Shown: positions 58,312 through 64,000 of the stretch, piece by piece
Position numbering within the stretch: the first letter of the stretch is position 1
Layout: each line of letters opens with the position of its first letter
Assembly: GCF_046630445.1 (NCBI RefSeq)
Contig: NC_092333.1
Span: 97,686,001-97,750,000 of the forward strand
DNA from: Rutidosis leptorrhynchoides
Lineage: Eukaryota; Streptophyta; Magnoliopsida; Asterales; Asteraceae
Length of the DNA: 64,000 nt
Direction: 5' to 3'
Position numbers and translations under genes: made by a program
Notes under the pieces: model-generated
Told to the model about the DNA's origin: nothing
The model's database searches: none
Seen by the model: the letters and a program-made list of their open reading frames with translations, nothing else

Positions 58312-58940
58312 TAATAGTTTTATAAAATAAATAATATAAAAATAATATTTTGCCATAGTTATCTTTATTTCTCGATTTTTAGGCTTTGCCGTAAAATCCC
58401 TTAAGTAATTTTTCTTTAGACTAAGATTTAGGTGCTTTAGAATTCTGCGACGCCGTTTTTATATTTTAGTACCTTTTTAAGTTATTGCCGTTTTGGGATA
58501 TAGTATTTCTCTAAGCTTTAATATTTTTAGACGTAACCTTTAATTCTTAGTTTTTAGTTACTTTTTAAGTTTCGACGCGCTACTTTCTTATTATTATTTT
58601 TCGACCTTTTATTTTTCGACGTTTTCCGACGCGCCCTTTTTCTTTCTTATTTTTCGCCGCTCTAGTTTTTAGGACATAGAATTTTCTATTTCTTCTCTAA
58701 AATTTCTTTAAATTTCAACGAAAAATTATTTTTAGTGGTTGAATTAATAGACATCCAAATTTTCTGCTTCGTAGTAATAGTTGGATTTGTTAGTGGCTGA
58801 GTTGTGAGCTTCCGATTTAAAGGGTTCTGGCTCCCTGCTGCATCTATTGGCTATTCGAAATGTGGGCAAAAGCAGAAAAGTCTATTAATTTGATAACTTT
58901 AATAATTTTTATATTCTATAACTAATAGGATATTCAGTGA
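58312..58940 (+). repeat. Element F: LTR end or leader of an Athila-like element
   Basis: T-rich, non-coding, with repeated TTTTTCGACG/GACGC motifs (58560-58660), leading into the gag start. It may be the tail of an LTR plus leader. The primer site is uncertain; I see no tRNA-Met match. Confidence 0.45.
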
Positions 58941-60595
58941 ATGCACCGAGCAAAACGTTCACCACCTTTTGTACGTTCACCACCTGTAACTCGATCAAGA
59001 CATCTAGCAAATATTGTCGCCGTTTATTTTTCTTTAGAATCGTCATCCAGTCGACCAAGTACTCCAATTCAAATTTCCGATAATCCATTTTTTGAACCCG
59101 ACCTCACAATTGAGAATCCGGAGGATATTCAGGGACAATTCAGAGATCCTGAACCATTAATCTTTCCTTCGGAACCACCAATCATTCAAACGGAGATTGT
59201 CGAGGAACCAACCATTAAATCAGAATCTTATAGTGATTCAGATTCAACAAATTCAATCATGGAGAATCTGGAACCTCTAAGTATGGAAGACCGAATGAGA
59301 GCTAAACGCACTGGCCAAGGTCACGCAATTACTCAACCTGACATTAATGCGCCAGATTATGAAATCAAAGGACAAATCCTACACATGGTAACTAATCAAT
59401 GCCAATTTAGTGGTGCGCCGAAAGAAGATTCAAATGAACATCTTCGTACATTTAATAGGATCTGCACACTATTTAAAATTCGAGAAGTTGAGGATGAACA
59501 GATATATCTCATGTTATTTCCCTTGACTTTAAAGTGAGAAGCCAAAGATTGGTTAGAATCATTACCTGAAGGGGCGATTGATACATGGGACGTTTTAGTT
59601 GAAAAATTTCTTAAACAATTCTTTCCGGCATCTAAAGCCGTAAGACTTCAAGAAGAAATAGTTACATTCACACAAAAGCCAAATAAAACTCTATGAAGCA
59701 TGTACAAGATTTGGAAAGTTATTAAGAGGATGTCCGCAACATGGTTTAAACACCTGTCAAATAGTACAAATATTCTACCAAGGATGCGACATCACTACAA
59801 GGAAAGACATCGATATAGCAGCTGGTGGTTCCATTATGAAGAAAACCGCAACTGATGCTTACAAAATTATTGATAACACTGCTTTCCACTCACATGAGTG
59901 GCACCAAGAAAAAGATATCGTTAGATCATCTAAAGCAGCTAGAGCCGATTCTAGCCATGACTTAGATTCCATTTCTGCAAAGATAGATGCTGTCGAGAGA
60001 CGAATGGAAAAGATGACTAAAGATATTCACTCAATACGAATTAGTTGTGAGCAGTGTGGAGGACCACATTTAACAAAAGATTGTCTCATTATTGAACTAA
60101 CAATGGAACAAAGAGAGAATGTTTCATACATAAACCAAAGGCCTGGAAATAATTATCAGAATAATTATCAACCGCCAAGACCAATCTACAATCAAAACCA
60201 GAATTATAACCAAAATATTCCATACAACAACCAACAAGGTCCTAGCAATCAACAAGTATCCAATAATACTTACAATTAGCAAAGACCTATTTTTCAAAAT
60301 AAACCACTACAAACCAATGATAAAAAGCCAATTTTAGGAGATATGATGTCGAAGCTAGTTGAATCTCAAACACAGTTTTTCACATCTCAGAAACAAACGA
60401 ATAAACAAAATGCTCAAGCATTTAGAAATCAACAAGCTTCTATTCAAAATTTGAAACAAGAAGTGAGCAACCTAGCAAGGTTGATAGGTGAAAGAAAACC
60501 GAGAAGTCTACCTAGTGATACAAATGCTAACCCCCGGAATGAAACAGCTAAAGCTATTACCACAAGAAGTGGTATTACACTTAAACCACCTGAAA
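58941..60595 (+). pseudogene. Element F: Athila-like gag (broken, truncated)
   Basis: The frame opens MHRAKRSPPFVRSP, reaching FSGAPKEDSNEHLRTFNRI and LMLFPLTLK, then TGA at 59536-59538. Reading continues EAKDWLESLPEGAIDTWDV, EKFLKQFFPASKAVRLQEE, and after a one-base loss near 59692 FGKLLRGCPQHGL. A zinc-knuckle-like CEQCGGPHLTKDC and an Asn/Gln-rich stretch follow. A TAG at 60277-60279 precedes NLKQEVSNLARLIGERKPR and KAITTRSGITL. This text order is that of Athila-group Ty3/gypsy gag. The rest is cut off by element G at 60596. Confidence 0.85.
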
Positions 60596-63500
60596 TGTAG
60601 TGACCCGAACTTTTCTATGTTTATATATATATTAAATGAAATTGTTATTTACATGATTAAGTGTTTCCAACATATTAAGCAATCAAACTTGTTAAGACTT
60701 GATTAATTGAAATATGTTTCATATAGACAATTGACCACCCAAGTTGACCGGTGATTCACGAACGTTAAAACTTGTAAAAACTATATGATGACATATATAT
60801 GGTTATATATACAGTTAACATGATATTATGATAAGAAAACATATCATTAAGTATATTAATAATGAACTACATATGTAAAAACAAGACTACTAACTTAATG
60901 ATTTTGAAACGAGATATATATGTAACGATTATCGTTGTAATGACATTTAATGTATATATATCATATTAAGAGATATTCGTACATCATAATATCATGATAA
61001 TATAATAATTTAAAATCTCATTTGATATTATAAACATTGGGTTAATAACATTTAACAAGATCGTTAACCTAAAGGTTTCAAAACAACACTTACATGTAAC
61101 GACTAACGATGACTTAACGACTCAGTTAAAATGTATATGCATGTAGTGTTTTAATATGTATTCATACACTTTTAAAAGACTTCAAGACACTTATCAAAAT
61201 ACTTCTACTTAACAAAAATGCTTACAATTACATCCTCGTTCAGTTTCATCAACAATTCTACTCGTATGCACTCGTATTCGTACTCGTACAATACACAGCT
61301 TTTAGATGTATGTACTATTGGTATATACACTCCAATGATCAGCTTTTAGCAGCCCATGTGAGTCACCTAACACATGTGGGAACCATCATTTGGCAACTAG
61401 CATGAAATATCTCATAAAATTACAAAAATATGAGTAATCATTCATGACTTATTTACATGAAAACAAAATTACATATCCTTTATATCTAATCCATACACCA
61501 ACGACCAAAAACACCTACAAACACTTTCATTCTTAAATTTTCTTCATCTAATTGATCTCTCTCAAGTTCTATCTTCAAGTTCTAAGTGTTCTTCATAAAT
61601 TCTACAAGTTCTATTTTCATAAAATCAATAATACTTTCAAGTTTGCTAGCTTACTTCCAATCTTGTAGAGTGATCATCCAACCTCAAGAAATCTTTCTTA
61701 TTTACAGTAAGATATCTTTTTAATACAAGGTAATACTCATATTCAAACTTTGATTCAATTTCTGTAACTATAACAATCTTATTTCGAGTGAAAATCTTAC
61801 TTGAACTGTTTTCGTGTCATTATTCTGCTTCAAGAACTTTCAAGCCATCCAAGGATCCTTTGAAGCTAGATCCATTTTTCTCATTTCCAGTAGCTTTATC
61901 CATAAAACTTGAGGTAGTAATGATGTTCATAACATCATTTGATTTATACATATAAAGCTATCTTATTCGAAGGTTTAAACTTGTAATCACTAGAACATAG
62001 TTTAGTTAATTCTAAACTTGTTCGCAAACAAAAGTTAATCCTCCTAACTTGACTTTTAAAATCAACTAAACACATGTTATATATCTATATGATATGCAAA
62101 CTTAATGATTTAAAACCTGGAAACACGAAAAACACCGTAAAACCGGATTTACGCCGTCGTAGTAGCACCGCGGGCTGTTTTGGGTTAGTTAATTAAAAAC
62201 TATGATAAACTTTGATTTAAAAGTTGTTCTTCTGGGAAAATGATTTTTCTTATGAACATGATACTATATCCAAAAATCATGGTTAAACTCAAAGTGGAAG
62301 TATGTTTTCTAAAATGGTCATCTAGACGTCGTTCTTTCGACTGAAATGACTACCTTTACAAAAAAGACTTGTAACTTATATTTCCGACTATAAACCTATA
62401 CTTTTTCTGTTTAGATTCATAAAATAGAGTTCAATATGAAACCATAGCAATTTTATTCACTCAAAACGGATTTAAAATGAAGAAGTTATGGGTAAAACAA
62501 GATTGGATAATTTTTCTTGTTGTAGCAACGTGAAAATTGGTAACAAATCTTTATTAATCATATCCTAGCTAACTTATATTGTATTATACATGTATTCTAA
62601 TATATTATGTAATCTTGGGATACCATAGACACGTATGCAAATGTTTTGACATATCATATCGACCCATGTGTATATATTATTTGGAACAACCATAGACACT
62701 CTATATGCAGTAATGTGGGAGTTAGCTATACAGGGTTGAGGTTGATTCCAAAAATATATATACTTTGAGTTGTGATCTAGCCTGAGACATGTATACACAG
62801 GGTCGTGGATTGATTCAAGATAATATATATCAATTTTTTTTCTATACATCTAACGTTTGACAACTAGTTGTAGGTTACTAACGAGGAGAGCTGACTTAAT
62901 AAACTTAAAACATCAAAATGTATTAAAAGTGTTGTAAATATATTTTAAATATACTTTGATATATATGTACATATTTGTTATAGGTTCGTGAATCGACCAG
63001 TGGCCAAGTCTTACTTCCCGACGAAGTAAAATCTGTGAAAGTGAGTTACAGTCCCACTTTTAAAATCTAATATTTATGGGATGAGAATACATGCAGGTTT
63101 TATAAATGATTTACAAAATAGACACAAGTATGTGAAACTACATTCTGTGGTTGAATTATCGAAATCAAATATGCCCCTTTTTATTAAGTCTGGTAATCTA
63201 AGAATTAGGGAACAGACACCCTAATTGACGCGAATCCTAAAGATAGATCTATTGGGCCTAACAAACCCCATCCAAAGTACCGGATGCTTTAGTACTTCGA
63301 AATTTATATCATATCCGAAGGGTGTCCCGGAATGATGGGGATATTCTTATATATGCATCTTGTTAATGTCGGTTACCAGGTGTTCACCATATGAATGATT
63401 TTTATCTCTATGTATGGGATGTATATTGAAATATAAAATCTTGTGGTCTATTGTTACGATTTGATATATATAGGTTAAACCTATAACTCACCAACATTTT

Positions 63501-63873
63501 TGTTGACGTTTAAAGCATGTTTATTCTCAGGTGAATATTAAGAGCTTCCACTGTTGCATACTAAAATAAGGACAAGATTTAGAGTCCATGTTTGTATGAT
63601 ATTATGTAAAAACTGCATTCAAGAAACATATGTCGATGTAATATATTTCTATTGTAAACCATTATTTAATGGTCGTGTGTAAACAGTATATTTTAGATTA
63701 TCATTATTTGATAATCTACGTAATGCTTTTGAAACCTTTATTGATAAAATAAAGGTTATGGTTGTTTTAAAAATGAATGCAGTCTTTGAAAAACGTCTCA
63801 TATAGAGGTCAAAACCTCGCAACGAAATCAATTAATATGGAACGTTTATAATCAATATGAATGGGACATTTCA
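60596..63873 (+). repeat. Element G upstream (5') LTR
   Basis: 3278 bp, TGTAGTGACCCGAAC to TGGGACATTTCA. Core hairpin CAACA-TTTT-TGTTG at 63492-63505, then TTTATTCTCAGGT and CTTCC(A/G)CTG. No gene is supported in it. Confidence 0.92.
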
Positions 63874-63875
63874 GT

Positions 63876-63887
63876 TGGTATCCGAGC
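63876..63887 (+). other. Primer binding site, element G
   Basis: TGGTATCCGAGC, two bases after the LTR; the same one-base variant of the initiator-Met site as in element B. Confidence 0.8.
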
Positions 63888-64000
63888 ATTGGTCTTAGAG
63901 AACCATAATTTTGCATTAGTGTGTCTTATCGAGTTTGTTAGGATGCATTAGTGAGTCTGGACTTCGACCACGTTTTCTTGAAAAATGATTGCTTAACAAA

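Larger units (their letters stand above)
60596..64000 (+). mobile_element. Element G: B-family retrotransposon, 5' part only
   Basis: The upstream LTR is followed by a primer site and the first internal bases, and the element runs off the window end. It interrupts the gag of F. The preceding bases TGAAA (60591-60595) are the candidate target duplicate. It is of the same LTR family as B and the solo LTR at 12909. Confidence 0.88.

Overview
This window is repeat-rich plant nuclear DNA. The evidence is plant-type spliced gene structure, Helitron termini, very long (2.4-4.1 kb) Ty3/gypsy LTRs, an Athila-like gag and initiator-Met tRNA primer sites. The LTR style makes me think of the daisy family (Asteraceae), but that is recollection, not proof. 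I see one intact host gene; nearly everything else is mobile DNA or its ruins.

Layout. 1-4.6 kb: gene-free, with a well-bounded non-autonomous Helitron (1968-4529, minus) and other Helitron-like ends. 5.0-7.8 kb: an intact four-exon RING-H2 E3 ligase gene of the RHB1A type (minus), with a 5' UTR intron. 8-17 kb: a decayed ABC1-kinase-like gene followed by a decayed pseudo-response-regulator (PRR) gene. The PRR relic is split by a solo LTR (H, 10628-16813, TSD GTATA) that is itself split by a second solo LTR (12909-16184, TSD GGGGA). 17.4 kb to the end: a stack of nested LTR retrotransposons.

The stack. A (from 17391, minus) is a non-autonomous element with LTRs over 4 kb. B (26166-58311, minus) lies in A's upstream LTR. 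B is a broken chromovirus-like (Tekay/Del-like) gag-pol element that also carries an F-box-like ORF and an acidic ORF between its primer site and gag. D (30157-41598, minus, TSD TCTGG) is a non-autonomous relative of A and lies in B's integrase region. E (48490-58157, minus, TSD CACCC) lies in B's upstream LTR. E has a single open 1500-codon gag-pol frame and two LTRs of identical length that look identical, so it is the youngest and probably the only autonomous copy. F (58312-60595, plus) is an Athila-like gag fragment that cuts B's LTR short. G (60596 to the window end, plus) has a B-family LTR and interrupts F.

How the parts relate. All four LTR families (A/D, B/G/solo, E, H) share a short LTR core: a CAACN-4 nt-N'GTTG hairpin whose closing pair covaries (A-T, C-G, G-C), then TTCTCAGGT, then CTTCCGCT. 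The four full elements also share a palindrome at the pol stop/polypurine tract junction. The coding-poor A and D keep the primer site, polypurine tract and LTR signals of coding elements such as B and E. This suggests they are mobilised in trans.
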